From the NCBI RefSeq assembly GCF_001543895.1, contig NZ_JYIJ01000017.1:372001-436000 (forward strand): a stretch of DNA of 64,000 nucleotides, read 5' to 3'. The notes beneath the pieces are model-generated. The model was not told the DNA's origin. It saw only the letters and a program-made list of their open reading frames with translations, and did no database searches. A program made the position numbers and the translations under genes. Shown in pieces: positions 7,837 through 16,618 of this stretch (position 1 is the first letter of the stretch; each line of letters begins with the position of its first letter). This DNA is from Carbonactinospora thermoautotrophica. GTDB taxonomy: Bacteria > Actinomycetota > Actinomycetes > Streptomycetales > Carbonactinosporaceae.

Positions 7837-9741
7837 ATGCCCAGGCCGCACGACGAGGACCCGTTCGAGTCGCCTTTCCACCCCGCCTCAGCCTCCGGGG
7901 CGCCGGGCTCAGCGGGTCTGCCGACGTCGCCTGGGAGCGACCCTGTGACCTGGCCGGTCGGCTCCGACTCGCTGACGCGCATCACCCCCGCCCCGGGCGG
8001 GATGTCCCCGGGCGGCCCGCGGTCCCCGCTCGGCCCGGCCCCTCCTCCGGTCGACCCTCTCCCGAGTCCGCCGCGCCCGCCCAACCCGGCGCCCGTCCAG
8101 CGCCCCAAAGCTCCCCCGGCCGGTCGGTCGGGACACCCCGGTGAGCAACCGGGCCTGCCGAACCCGCGGAGCGCGCACCGGGCCGTGCCACGCAGCCGGG
8201 GCTCGGCCGACCAGGAGTACGCCTACTACGACGGAACCGCCGAAGCGGGTGACGCCGGCCGGGACCGGGGCGACAGCGCGTCCCGGCGCGGCGCGCGGAC
8301 CGGCCGGCGGACGGCACGACCGCGGCCCTCGGCGGGCCGGGTGTTCGCGGCCTGGGCATCCACGCTGATGGCGCTGGCCATCGTGGGCGTGAGCGGCTTC
8401 CTGTACAGCGCGGTGCACGGGCTCCTGGGATCCATCAACCGTGTGAACCTGGGGCTCGGGGAGGACACGAGCCCGGGCGAGGCGATGAACTTCCTGGTCG
8501 TCGGCTCGGACTCCCGGCAGGGTCTGACCGACAAGCAGATCCGGGAGATGCACCTGGGTCGTGACGAGTGCGACTGCACCGACACAATGATGCTGGTGCA
8601 CATCTCCAAGGACCAGGACAAGGTCACCGTGGTGAGCTTCCCGCGGGACACCTGGGTGCGGTACCCGGTGCGCACCCAGAACGGCGAGCAGCGGGCCGCC
8701 CGGGAGGGCAAGCTCAACGCCGCGTACGAGTACGGCGGCCCGGAGCTGCTGGTCAGGACTATCGAGCAGGAGACCGGGCTGAAGATCGACCACTACCTGG
8801 AGGTCAACTTCCTGGCCTTCGTGAACACGGTGGACGCGCTCGGCGGGATCGAGATCTGCCTGGAGAAGCCGTTCCGGGACCGCAGGTACACCGGGCTCGA
8901 CCTGCCGCCGGGCGTGCATCGGCTGAACGGCGTCCAGGCGCTCAAGTACGTGCGGGCACGGCACGTGGCCGGCACCGACGGCAGCGACCTGGGCCGGACG
9001 AAGCGGCAGCAGGAGTTCATCGGCGCGATGATCCGCAAGGCGTCGAGCTCGGAGACGCTGCGCAGCCCGACCCGGGTCAAGAACGTGTTGTCCTCGGTCG
9101 TCAAGTCGATCAAGGCCGACGAGAACCTGTCGCCGCAGGACCTGATGACGCTAGCGCTGAACATGCGCAACCTGTCGCCGGCCAACGCGACGTTCGTCTC
9201 GCTCCCGATCGAGAACCCCGACTACCGCCCCCCGTCCGCGCCGACGGTGAGCGCGGTCAAGTGGGACGAGGAGGCGGCCCGGCAGATCTTCGAGAACATC
9301 AAGAACGACCAGCCGGTCACCGCGCCTCCCAAGTCGACCGGCACGGTCCAGAAGGTGACCGTCCCGCCCAGCAAGGTCAAGGTCCGGGTGTACAACGCCG
9401 CCGGCACCCCGGGACTGGCCGCGAGGGTCTCCAGCGACCTGGAGGAGGCCGGGTTCGCCGTCACCGGCCCGGGCAAGAACTGGGAGACCGGGCCGTTCGA
9501 GCAGACCGTCATCCGGTACGACTCCCAGTACACCGAGTCGATCAAGACCGTGCAGGCGGCGCTGCCGAACGCGAAGGTGGAGGCGGTGCCGGGGCTCGGC
9601 CCGGTGCTGCAGGTGGTCGTCGGGCGGGACTACTCCGGGGTCACGCCGGTGCGGGTTGGGGGCGCCCCCGCGCCGCAGCAGTCCGCCAAGAAGGTCGAGG
9701 CCAAGACCGCGGCCGACGCCAAGATCTGCAAGAAGGGCTAG
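7837..9741 (+). CDS. LCP (LytR-CpsA-Psr) family glycopolymer transferase with LytR_C domain
   Basis: The 634-residue protein has a disordered Pro/Arg-rich cytoplasmic tail (residues 1 to about 160), one transmembrane helix (AASTLMALAIVG region) and an extracytoplasmic LCP catalytic domain: MNFLVVGSDSRQG, DTMMLVHISKDQDKVTVVSF followed by PRDTWV, KLNAAYEYGG, and ARHVAGTDGSDLGRTKRQQE. A C-terminal LytR_C domain follows (VRVYNAAGTPGLAARV onward). LCP enzymes move undecaprenyl-linked glycopolymers onto peptidoglycan, and the two Arg/Asp catalytic blocks are intact. I chose ATG at 7837 (GGAGG 11 nt upstream) over a longer start. Adjacency to glycosyltransferases suggests it ligates the polymer they build. 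Confidence 0.92.
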   Translation: MPRPHDEDPFESPFHPASASGAPGSAGLPTSPGSDPVTWPVGSDSLTRITPAPGGMSPGGPRSPLGPAPPPVDPLPSPPRPPNPAPVQRPKAPPAGRSGHPGEQPGLPNPRSAHRAVPRSRGSADQEYAYYDGTAEAGDAGRDRGDSASRRGARTGRRTARPRPSAGRVFAAWASTLMALAIVGVSGFLYSAVHGLLGSINRVNLGLGEDTSPGEAMNFLVVGSDSRQGLTDKQIREMHLGRDECDCTDTMMLVHISKDQDKVTVVSFPRDTWVRYPVRTQNGEQRAAREGKLNAAYEYGGPELLVRTIEQETGLKIDHYLEVNFLAFVNTVDALGGIEICLEKPFRDRRYTGLDLPPGVHRLNGVQALKYVRARHVAGTDGSDLGRTKRQQEFIGAMIRKASSSETLRSPTRVKNVLSSVVKSIKADENLSPQDLMTLALNMRNLSPANATFVSLPIENPDYRPPSAPTVSAVKWDEEAARQIFENIKNDQPVTAPPKSTGTVQKVTVPPSKVKVRVYNAAGTPGLAARVSSDLEEAGFAVTGPGKNWETGPFEQTVIRYDSQYTESIKTVQAALPNAKVEAVPGLGPVLQVVVGRDYSGVTPVRVGGAPAPQQSAKKVEAKTAADAKICKKG

Positions 9742-9793
9742 AGGCGATCACGCGGGCAGTGCCGCCTCCCCGGCCCCGCGCGGCGGGCAGGCC

Positions 9794-10321
9794 CTACTCC
9801 GAGGATTCGGCGCGCAGCGCGAGGATGGCGGCGCGCCGGGCGAGCCGGTGCTTACGGCGAATCTCCGCCTCGTGGAACCGGCGGCGGTCCTCAGGCGTCT
9901 CCGGAATGACGGGCGGCACCGAGCGGGGCCTGCCCTGCTCGTCCACGGCGACGAACACGAGGTACGCGGTGCAGACGCGGGTAGGCGGCACGCCGGTCTG
10001 GTTCCAGCGCTCGGCGACCACCCGGACACCGACCTCCAACGAAGTGCGGCCGGTCCAGTTGACCTGGGCGTGCGCGTGCACCAGGTCGCCCACCCGGACG
10101 GGCTCGAGGAACGTGAGCTCGTCCACGGCCGCGGTGACCGCGGGGCCGCCGGAGTGCCGGGCGGCCACAGCGCCGGCCACGTCGTCGACCATCTTCATGA
10201 TCACTCCGCCGTGGACCGTACCGAGCAGGTTCACGTCCAACGGTCCCATGATCCGGCTGAGCGAGGTACGCGCCGCCGAGGTGGGCTTGCCAGGCTGGCC
10301 GCGATCTAGCGAGGTCGTCAT
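9794..10321 (-). CDS. Hotdog-fold acyl-CoA thioesterase
   Basis: The 175-residue protein is a single hotdog domain of the cytosolic acyl-CoA hydrolase (YciA/BFIT-like) type: MGPLDVNLLGTVHGGVIMKM with the helix-start Asp in MVDDVAGAVAARHSGG, then FLEPVRVGDLVHAHAQVNW and a GVRVVAERW strand. It hydrolyses acyl-CoA thioesters; chain length is not predictable here. The start is ATG 10321. The gene lies between two rightward LCP genes on the opposite strand, so it is a separate unit. Confidence 0.88.
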   Translation of the reverse strand: MTTSLDRGQPGKPTSAARTSLSRIMGPLDVNLLGTVHGGVIMKMVDDVAGAVAARHSGGPAVTAAVDELTFLEPVRVGDLVHAHAQVNWTGRTSLEVGVRVVAERWNQTGVPPTRVCTAYLVFVAVDEQGRPRSVPPVIPETPEDRRRFHEAEIRRKHRLARRAAILALRAESSE

Positions 10322-10450
10322 GCCGCCACTGTATGAGGGAGGGTCGTGCCGGGGGACGCATCGTGTGCCCGGTGTGTGGCACGCCACGTCCCGGGCACCG
10401 GAGCAGGACGAATCCTCCGCAGGAAGCCGACGAGGAAGAGGTCGTAGCTC

Positions 10451-11635
10451 ATGAGTCAGTGGCCGAACGGCTGGGACGACGAGACGCAGCCGCGCGGGAC
10501 CCCGCCGCACGTCCCGGAACCCACGCAGCGGCTGCGCCGCGGGTACCCGCCCCGGGTGGACGAGCCCACACGGGTGGGTGGACCGCTGTTCGAGGACGGG
10601 TACCCCGGACGCCCGACACCCCGTCCCACCCGGCCGTCGGCACCCCGCCCCATGCGGCCGCCGCGACGCCGGGGCTGGTCCTTCCGGCGCGGTCTCACCC
10701 TGATCCTGATCATGCTGCTCACAGCCGCGGTCGGAATGTACCTGTGGGCGGACTCGAAGGTGCAGCGGTTCGACGCGCTGCCCGACTACGAGGGCCGGCC
10801 CGCCGACACGCCGGGCACGAACTGGCTGCTGGTCGGTTCGGACAGCCGGGAGGACCTGACCCGGAGCGAGCGGCGCCGGCTGCACACCGGGAGCGCCGAC
10901 GGGAAGCGCACCGACACGATCATGCTGCTGCACATCCCCGAGAGCGGTGGCGAACCAGTCCTGGTGAGCCTGCCCCGCGACTCGTACGTGGCGATCCCCG
11001 GGCGCCGCAAGAACAAGCTCAACGCGGCGTTCGCGTTCGGCGGCGCGCCGCTGCTGGCCCGCACCGTCGAGCAGGCCACCGACATCCGCATCGACCGGTA
11101 CGCCGAGATCGGGTTCGGCGGGTTCGCGCAGGTCGTGGACGCGGTCGGCGGGGTTGAGCTGTGCCCGAAGAAACCGATCAAGGACACGAAGGCCCACATC
11201 GACATCCCGGCGGGGTGCCAGACCCTGGACGGGGTGACCGCGCTGGGGTACGTGCGCGCCCGGTACTTCGACCCGCGCGGCGACCTGGGCCGGGTCGAGC
11301 GGCAGCAGGAGTTCATGGCCGCGCTCATGGACAAGGCGACCTCGCCGGGGGTCATGGCGAACCCCCTCGCGCTGAAGCGGTTCGCTGATGCCTCACTGGC
11401 CGCGGTCGCGTTCGACCAGGACTTCAAGCTCTGGCACGGCTGGGGACTGTTCCGGGCGATGAAGTCGATGAGCGGCGACGGCGGGATCAAGCTGACCGTG
11501 CCGATCAGCGACCCGGGCTTCAACCCCGGCGGCGGGATCGGCTCGGCGGTGCTGTGGGACAAGCGGGCGGCCGGTGAGCTGTTCGAGGCGCTGCGTGAGG
11601 ACCGGCCGGTGACCGCACCGCCGAAGACCGGCTGA
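10451..11635 (+). CDS. LCP family glycopolymer transferase, short form
   Basis: The 394-residue protein has a cytoplasmic Pro/Arg-rich tail, a transmembrane helix at about residues 80-97 (LTLILIMLLTAAVGMYLW) and an LCP domain: NWLLVGSDSREDL, RTDTIMLLHIP, LVSLPRDSYVAIPGRRKNK, ARYFDPRGDLGRVERQQEF. It lacks the LytR_C domain of its paralogue at 7837, so the two enzymes may differ in acceptor or partner. The ATG at 10451 follows an AAGAGG-type site. It is likely a peptidoglycan-glycopolymer ligase acting outside the membrane. Confidence 0.92.
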   Translation: MSQWPNGWDDETQPRGTPPHVPEPTQRLRRGYPPRVDEPTRVGGPLFEDGYPGRPTPRPTRPSAPRPMRPPRRRGWSFRRGLTLILIMLLTAAVGMYLWADSKVQRFDALPDYEGRPADTPGTNWLLVGSDSREDLTRSERRRLHTGSADGKRTDTIMLLHIPESGGEPVLVSLPRDSYVAIPGRRKNKLNAAFAFGGAPLLARTVEQATDIRIDRYAEIGFGGFAQVVDAVGGVELCPKKPIKDTKAHIDIPAGCQTLDGVTALGYVRARYFDPRGDLGRVERQQEFMAALMDKATSPGVMANPLALKRFADASLAAVAFDQDFKLWHGWGLFRAMKSMSGDGGIKLTVPISDPGFNPGGGIGSAVLWDKRAAGELFEALREDRPVTAPPKTG

Positions 11636-11661
11636 CCCGCCCGCGCCGGGCTGCAGGCCGT

Positions 11662-11694
11662 CGGTGCGTGCCGTCACCCTGACGACACGCACCG
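11662..11694. terminator. Bidirectional hairpin terminator
   Basis: Two 15-nt arms (11662-11676 and 11680-11694) pair at 14 of 15 positions around a 3-nt CCC loop. The hairpin lies between the convergent LCP and acyl-CoA dehydrogenase genes, as expected for a shared intrinsic terminator in an actinomycete, where the U-tract is often missing. Confidence 0.7.
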
Positions 11695-11701
11695 GCCGGG
11701 C

Positions 11702-12871
11702 TCAAGCCTTGGGCAGGCCGCGCAGCAACTGCCGGGCCATCACCAACCGCTGGATCTGGTTGGTGCCCTCGTAGATCTGGGTGATCTTGGCGTCGCGCAT
11801 GAACCGTTCGACCGGGTAGTCCTGCACGTACCCGTAGCCGCCGAGCAGTTGCACCGCGTCGGTGGTGACCGCCATGGCCACGTCGGAGGCGAAACACTTG
11901 GCGGCGGCGCCGAAGAAGGTCAGGTCGGCGTCGTTCCGCTCGGACTTGGCCGCCGCCGCGTACGTGAGCTGGCGGGCCGCCTCCAGCTTCATCGCCATGT
12001 CGGCGAGCATGAACTGGACGCCCTGGAACTCCGCGATCGCCTTGCCGAACTGCTTGCGCTCCTTGACGTACCCGAGCGCGTAGTCCAGCGCGCCCTGGGC
12101 GATGCCGACCGCCTGCGCGGCGATCGTCACGCGGGTGTGGTCGAGGGTGCGCAACGCGGTCTTGAAGCCGGTCCCCTCGGCCCCGATCATGCGGTCGGCG
12201 GGAATCCGCACGTTGTCGAAGTACAGCTCCCGCGTGGGTGAGCCCTTGATGCCGAGCTTCTTCTCCGGCGCGCCGAAGCTGAAGCCCTCGTCGTCCTTCT
12301 CGACCACGAACGCGGAGATACCGCCTGAGCCCTGCTCGGGGTCGGTGACGGCCATCACGGTGTAGTACTTCGACACCCCGGCGTTGGTGATCCACCGCTT
12401 CACGCCGTTCAGCACGTAGTGGTCGCCGTCGCGCACTGCCCGGGTCTTCATGCTGGCCGCGTCGCTGCCGGCCTCGGGCTCGGAGAGGGCGTAGGAGAAC
12501 ATGGCCTCGCCGGACGCGACCGGGGTCAGGTACCGCTTCTTCAGGTCTTCGGAGCCGGCCAGGATCAGCGGCGTCGTGCCGAGCTTGTTCACCGCGGGGA
12601 TCAGCGACGAGGAGGCGCAGACCCGCGCCACCTCCTCGATCACGATGCAGGTCGCCAGCGCGTCACCACCCGCGCCGCCGTACCGCTCGGGGATGTGGAT
12701 CGCGTGGAAGTCGTTCTCCACCAGCGCCCGGTACGCCTCCTGCGGGAACTCACCGGACTCGTCGACCTCGGCCGCGTGCGGGGCGATCTTCTCTTCCACC
12801 AGCGCGCGAACGGACTCGCGCAGCATCTGGTGCTCCTCCGGTAGCCGGAAGAGATCGAAGTCGGTGTTCAA
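11702..12871 (-). CDS. Acyl-CoA dehydrogenase
   Basis: The 389-residue FAD enzyme matches the medium/short-chain acyl-CoA dehydrogenase family in length and motifs: YALSEPEAGSDAASM (FAD/substrate contact), WITNAGVSKYYTVMAVT, RKQFGKAIAEFQGVQF, and IYEGTNQIQRLVMARQLL with the catalytic Glu. It introduces the alpha-beta double bond in acyl-CoA, passing electrons to ETF. The start is TTG at 12871 with a GAGAGG site upstream; the next Met (residue 16) would remove family-conserved sequence. In mycobacteria, as I recall, a similar gene (fadE25) lies beside purE/purK; here a 10-kb accessory stretch separates them. Confidence 0.94.
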   Translation of the reverse strand: MNTDFDLFRLPEEHQMLRESVRALVEEKIAPHAAEVDESGEFPQEAYRALVENDFHAIHIPERYGGAGGDALATCIVIEEVARVCASSSLIPAVNKLGTTPLILAGSEDLKKRYLTPVASGEAMFSYALSEPEAGSDAASMKTRAVRDGDHYVLNGVKRWITNAGVSKYYTVMAVTDPEQGSGGISAFVVEKDDEGFSFGAPEKKLGIKGSPTRELYFDNVRIPADRMIGAEGTGFKTALRTLDHTRVTIAAQAVGIAQGALDYALGYVKERKQFGKAIAEFQGVQFMLADMAMKLEAARQLTYAAAAKSERNDADLTFFGAAAKCFASDVAMAVTTDAVQLLGGYGYVQDYPVERFMRDAKITQIYEGTNQIQRLVMARQLLRGLPKA

Positions 12872-13032
12872 CTGGTCTCTACCTCTCGACGACCAACTTG
12901 TTACTCGATAGTACGCAGCGGGGGTAAACGTGTAATGACCGCGCCGTACCGGCCCGCCGAGGTCGCCTCGCTAGTCTTTCCGCATGAGTCCCGCCACCGG
13001 CCTCGGGTGAGGATCGCGACAAAGGAGAGCGT

Positions 13033-14361
13033 GTGACGTATCGGATCACCGTGTTCGGCACCGGCTACCTCGGCGCCACCCACGCCGCCTGCATGGCCGA
13101 GCTGGGATACGAGGTCATCGGCGTGGACGTCGACACCGAGAAGATCGCCATGCTCTCCGCCGGCAAGGTCCCCTTCTACGAGCCGGACCTGGAGCCGCTG
13201 CTCGCCAAGCACGTCGAGTCCGGCCGGCTGCGCTTCACCACCTCCTACGAGGAGGCCGCCGAGTTCGGCGACGTCCACTTCGTCTGCGTGGGCACCCCGC
13301 AGAAGAAGGGCGAGTACGCGGCCGACCTGCGGTACGTGGACGCCGTCATCGACAACCTGGCCCCGCTGCTGCGCCGCGAGTGCCTGGTCGTCGGCAAGTC
13401 CACCGTCCCGGTCGGCACCGCCGCCCGGCTCGCCGAGCGGCTCGCCGAGCTGGCCCCTGGTGGCGATGACGCAGCAGCGGTCGAGCTGGCCTGGAACCCG
13501 GAGTTCCTCCGCGAGGGGTACGCCGTCCAGGACACCCTCCACCCGGACCGGCTCGTGATCGGCGTCCGCTCCGAGCGCGCCGAGAAGGTGCTGCGAGACG
13601 TGTACGCGCCGCTGCTGGAAGCCGGCGTCCCCATCGTGGTCACCGACTTCGCCACCGCCGAGCTGGTCAAGGTCTCGGCGAACGCCTTCTTGGCCACCAA
13701 GATCTCGTTCATCAACGCGATGGCCGAGGTCTGCGAGGCGACCGGGGCCGACGTCACCCACCTGGCCGAGGCCCTGTCGTACGACCCCCGCATCGGCGGC
13801 CGTTTCCTGCAGGCCGGCCTCGGCTTCGGCGGCGGCTGCCTGCCCAAGGACATCCGCGCGTTCATGGCCCGCGCCGGTGAGCTGGGCGCGGACCAGGCGC
13901 TGACCTTCCTGCGCGAGGTGGACGCCATCAACATGCGCCGCCGCGCCCGCATGGTGGACCTCGCCCGCGAGCAGTGCGACGGCTCGTTCCTCGGCAAGCG
14001 CATCGCCGTGTTCGGCGCGGCGTTCAAGCCCAACTCCGACGACATCCGCGACTCCCCCGCGCTGAACGTGGCAGCGCAGATCCAGCTCCAGGGCGGCGAG
14101 GTCACCGTGTACGACCCCAAGGCCATGGACAACGCGCGCAAGATGTTCCCCAGCCTCGCGTACGCCGACTCCGCCGTTGAGGCCGCCGTCGGCGCCCACG
14201 TGGTGCTGCACCTCACCGAGTGGCAGGAGTTCCGGGAGATGGAGCCGGAGCTGCTCAACCCGGTGGTGGCCGAGCGGCGCATCGTGGACGGCCGCAACGC
14301 CCTCGACCCGGTCAAGTGGCGCCAGGCCGGCTGGGTCTACCGCGCCCTGGGACGGCCGTAA
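13033..14361 (+). CDS. ugd: UDP-glucose 6-dehydrogenase
   Basis: The 442-residue enzyme has an N-terminal Rossmann fold (VFGTGYLGATHAACMAELGY, VIGVDVD), the KSTVPVGTA and NPEFLREGYAVQD motifs, LVKVSANAFLATKISFINAM, and the catalytic Cys in GFGGGCLPKDIRAF near residue 270. A second NAD-like domain (FGAAFKPNSDDIRDSPAL) closes it. It oxidises UDP-glucose to UDP-glucuronate with two NAD. GTG 13033 has AAAGGAG upstream. Its place next to glycosyltransferases and LCP ligases suggests it supplies UDP-glucuronate for the surface polymer. Confidence 0.94.
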   Translation: MTYRITVFGTGYLGATHAACMAELGYEVIGVDVDTEKIAMLSAGKVPFYEPDLEPLLAKHVESGRLRFTTSYEEAAEFGDVHFVCVGTPQKKGEYAADLRYVDAVIDNLAPLLRRECLVVGKSTVPVGTAARLAERLAELAPGGDDAAAVELAWNPEFLREGYAVQDTLHPDRLVIGVRSERAEKVLRDVYAPLLEAGVPIVVTDFATAELVKVSANAFLATKISFINAMAEVCEATGADVTHLAEALSYDPRIGGRFLQAGLGFGGGCLPKDIRAFMARAGELGADQALTFLREVDAINMRRRARMVDLAREQCDGSFLGKRIAVFGAAFKPNSDDIRDSPALNVAAQIQLQGGEVTVYDPKAMDNARKMFPSLAYADSAVEAAVGAHVVLHLTEWQEFREMEPELLNPVVAERRIVDGRNALDPVKWRQAGWVYRALGRP

Positions 14362-14443
14362 GGACGGGCGGCGCACACCCGGCCCGGACATGGTCACGGA
14401 CCGCTGCCCGGCCACCGAGCGGCGGCGCCTGGGGCGGTAGACC

Positions 14444-15352
14444 CTAGCCGAGGTACCGCGCGAACCAGTCGAGAACGCGGCGGTAGGCCTGCGCGGCCGC
14501 GGCGGCGTCGTACCGTGGCCCGGTGTCGTTGAAGAACGCGTGGTTGACACCGGGGTAGGTGACGATCTCGTACGGCAGCCCGGCGCGTTCCAGCGCGGCG
14601 CGGGCGGCCTCGCGCGTGGCGTTGACGCGCGCGTCCAGCTCCGCGTAGATCGCGAGCACCGCGGCCTTGGCGCCGGAGAAGTCGGCGTGCTCGGGGAGCG
14701 GCCCGTAGAAGGGGACGGCGGCGGAAAGGCGCGGCTCGCCCGAGGCGAGCAGGAGCCAGACCATTCCCCCGCCGAAGCAGAACCCGACCGCCCCCACCTC
14801 GCCGCCCGGCACCCGGCGAGTGAGCTCGTCGATCCCCGCTTTCATGTCGGCCACGAACCGTTCCTGCGGCACCTTGCCCAGCGCCGCGGTGGCCTGCGCC
14901 GGGTCGCGGAAGGAACGCGTCCCGCCCTCCTCGGACAGCAGGTCGACGGCGAGCGCCGAGTACCCGCTGCCCGCGAACCGTCCCGCCACCGAGCGGATGT
15001 GGTCGGTGAGGCCCCGGTTCTCGTGGATCACCAGGACGGCGCCGCGCGGCTGCCGGGCCGGGGCCCAGGCGCCCTGGAGGGTTCGCCCCTGCGGGCCGGG
15101 GAACGTGATGTCCTGCGTCGGGACCGGGGTTGCCGCGCCGGGCGTCGCCCGTCCCGCGCCCGGCGCGGGACGGCCCGGGGCCGCCGCCCGGCCTTCGCCG
15201 CCTCCCGGGGCGCAGGCGGCCAGCAGGGCGGAGGCCGCCGCGGCGTTCAGCCCGAGCAGGGACAGGCGGCGCAGCGCCTCGCGCCGGGAGATGATCCCCT
15301 CGGCGTGGTCGACGGCGATCTCTTCCGCGAGATAGCGGTGGAAGGGACTCAT
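14444..15352 (-). CDS. Dienelactone hydrolase family protein, exported (Tat/lipoprotein signal)
   Basis: The 302-residue protein begins with a cytoplasmic-looking lead, then SRREALRRL, a twin-Arg-type motif, a hydrophobic stretch and LLAAC, a lipobox. After a Pro/Gly/Ala linker comes an alpha/beta-hydrolase of the dienelactone hydrolase family: VIHENRGL, the nucleophile Cys in GFCFGGG, an acidic residue in IYAELDARV and His in YPGVNHAFFND. Such proteins hydrolyse lactones or esters; the substrate here is unknown. The ATG at 15352 has GGAGG 5 nt upstream. A Tat-exported lipoprotein hydrolase is inferred from the signal alone. Confidence 0.86.
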   Translation of the reverse strand: MSPFHRYLAEEIAVDHAEGIISRREALRRLSLLGLNAAAASALLAACAPGGGEGRAAAPGRPAPGAGRATPGAATPVPTQDITFPGPQGRTLQGAWAPARQPRGAVLVIHENRGLTDHIRSVAGRFAGSGYSALAVDLLSEEGGTRSFRDPAQATAALGKVPQERFVADMKAGIDELTRRVPGGEVGAVGFCFGGGMVWLLLASGEPRLSAAVPFYGPLPEHADFSGAKAAVLAIYAELDARVNATREAARAALERAGLPYEIVTYPGVNHAFFNDTGPRYDAAAAAQAYRRVLDWFARYLG

Positions 15353-15513
15353 CGCGGCCTCCGCGACCAGTGACCCCGGGCTCCCCGGCGCCAGAATTGA
15401 CCGAAAACATTCCTAATGACGATATTCTGCCTTCCCGGGGAGCGCCGGGTATCCCCTCGGCGGCCGGGTACGGACGGCGTGGCGCGGCCGGACTGGGCAT
15501 GGTCATGGCTCAA

Positions 15514-15567
15514 CGTCGAGTGTGCGTGTCGTCACACGAACGCGTGTGACGACACGCACACTCGACG
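15514..15567. repeat. Long palindrome, copy 1 (25-bp perfect arms)
   Basis: Positions 15514-15538 and 15543-15567 are perfect inverted copies around a 4-nt loop (AACG). The same 25-bp arms recur at 24542-24595 with loop CACG, and the outer 11 bp (CGTCGAGTGTG) recur in a variant at 16461-16496. Copy 1 lies in the 311-nt gap between the divergent hydrolase and DUF559 genes, which otherwise shows no gene. It is not at a gene end, so a simple terminator role does not fit this copy. Confidence 0.9.
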
Positions 15568-15663
15568 CGTGGGTGTGACGCCCGACGTCATGTTCGCCCG
15601 GGATATCCACAGATCGGCTTTCCGGCGTGGCCTCCCGGCGAGCAAAGCCGCAACCTACGGGTT

Positions 15664-16569
15664 GTGAGCGATCTTCCTCCCGCGCCCGGCGCTGTCGCCG
15701 TGGCCCAAGCGCTCCTGGACACCGTGCCTCCGGGCACCCTGGTCACCGGGCGACTCGCCGCATGGCTGTACGGCGTGCTCGAACCGGGTACCCGAGACCA
15801 GATGCCACTCGACGTCGCGACTCGGCTGGGGAACGGCCCGCACGTGCGCCGCTCCGGCGTGCGCGCCTCCCGGCGCCGGCTCGACGAGGACGATGTGGTC
15901 ACCTGCCACGGCCTGCTCGTCACCAGCTCGCTGCGCACCTGTTTCGACCTCATCCGGTCCAGCGGGCTGGTCGAGGGGGTGGCGGTGGCGGACGCCTTCT
16001 TGCACGCCGGTTTCTTCACGCAGCTCCAGCTCGTGAAGTACGTGGACGCGCATCCGGGGTGGCGGAACGTCCGGCGAGCCCGTCAGGTGGCGCTGCTGGC
16101 GCATCCGGATGCGGAGTCACCGGGCGAGACCGCGCTGCGGCTCGTGCTCGTCCTGGCCGGGCTGCCCGAACCATGCGTCAACGCTCCGCTGTTCGACGAG
16201 CGCGGCCGGTACCTGGGCCGGCCGGATCTGTTGTACTTGGATCCGGTCTTCGGCATCGAGTACGACGGCGCGTACCACGACGACGAGGACGTCCGCAGGA
16301 TCGACGTCCTGCGGGAACAGCGCTTCCGGGATGCGGGCATCCCGCTGTTGCGCTACACGGCCGAGGACCTGCAACGGCGCCAACATGTGATCGTCGACGT
16401 GGTCCGCAGCGCGTTGCGAGGCGACCCGACCCTGCTCGAAGAGGCTGCGTGGCCCCTGACGCGTCGAGTGTGTTTCGCGCGAAGCACACTCGACGCAGCC
16501 CGAGAGACGGCGGCGCGGCATCAAGGCCGTGGCCAAGGCGCCGTCGACGTCGCATCGGTCAGGAGCTGA
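15664..16569 (+). CDS. DUF559 (Vsr-like endonuclease fold) protein, AbiEi-like architecture
   Basis: The 301-residue protein has an N-terminal helical region (TLVTGRLAAWLYGV; LLVTSSLRTCFDLIR) typical of AbiEi/DUF559 two-part proteins. Its C-terminal PD-(D/E)XK-type domain carries GRPDLLYLDPVFGIEYDGAY, HDDEDVRRIDVLREQRFRD and IPLLRYTAEDL. DUF559 proteins are common in actinomycetes; a nuclease or toxin-antitoxin role is suspected from fold but is not shown. The start is GTG 15664, with no strong ribosome site. The gene is bracketed by palindromes: copy 1 upstream and a variant at 16461-16496 inside its last 110 nt, which encodes a poorly conserved tail. It may be a mobile cassette. Confidence 0.75.
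   Translation: MSDLPPAPGAVAVAQALLDTVPPGTLVTGRLAAWLYGVLEPGTRDQMPLDVATRLGNGPHVRRSGVRASRRRLDEDDVVTCHGLLVTSSLRTCFDLIRSSGLVEGVAVADAFLHAGFFTQLQLVKYVDAHPGWRNVRRARQVALLAHPDAESPGETALRLVLVLAGLPEPCVNAPLFDERGRYLGRPDLLYLDPVFGIEYDGAYHDDEDVRRIDVLREQRFRDAGIPLLRYTAEDLQRRQHVIVDVVRSALRGDPTLLEEAAWPLTRRVCFARSTLDAARETAARHQGRGQGAVDVASVRS
16461..16496. repeat. Variant palindrome sharing outer arms with copies 1 and 2
   Basis: GCGTCGAGTGTG (16461-16472) is inverted at 16485-16496. The 12-nt centre is itself palindromic (TTCGCGCGAA core) apart from one G-T pair. The outer 11 bp are the same as in the long palindromes at 15514 and 24542, but the inner part differs. A further flanking pair GGCTGCG (16443-16449)/CGCAGCC (16494-16500) could extend or compete with it. 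It lies in the coding end of the DUF559 gene. Confidence 0.8.
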
Positions 16570-16618
16570 CTGCGTGTGACCCAAGTTCCCTGGCCCAAGG
16601 GAGACAGGGCGACGACGG

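Noticed and set aside
15514-15567. Palindrome copy 1 as an ordinary terminator
   Set aside because: It lies between two divergent gene starts, not after a gene, so termination of an annotated transcript is not explained.
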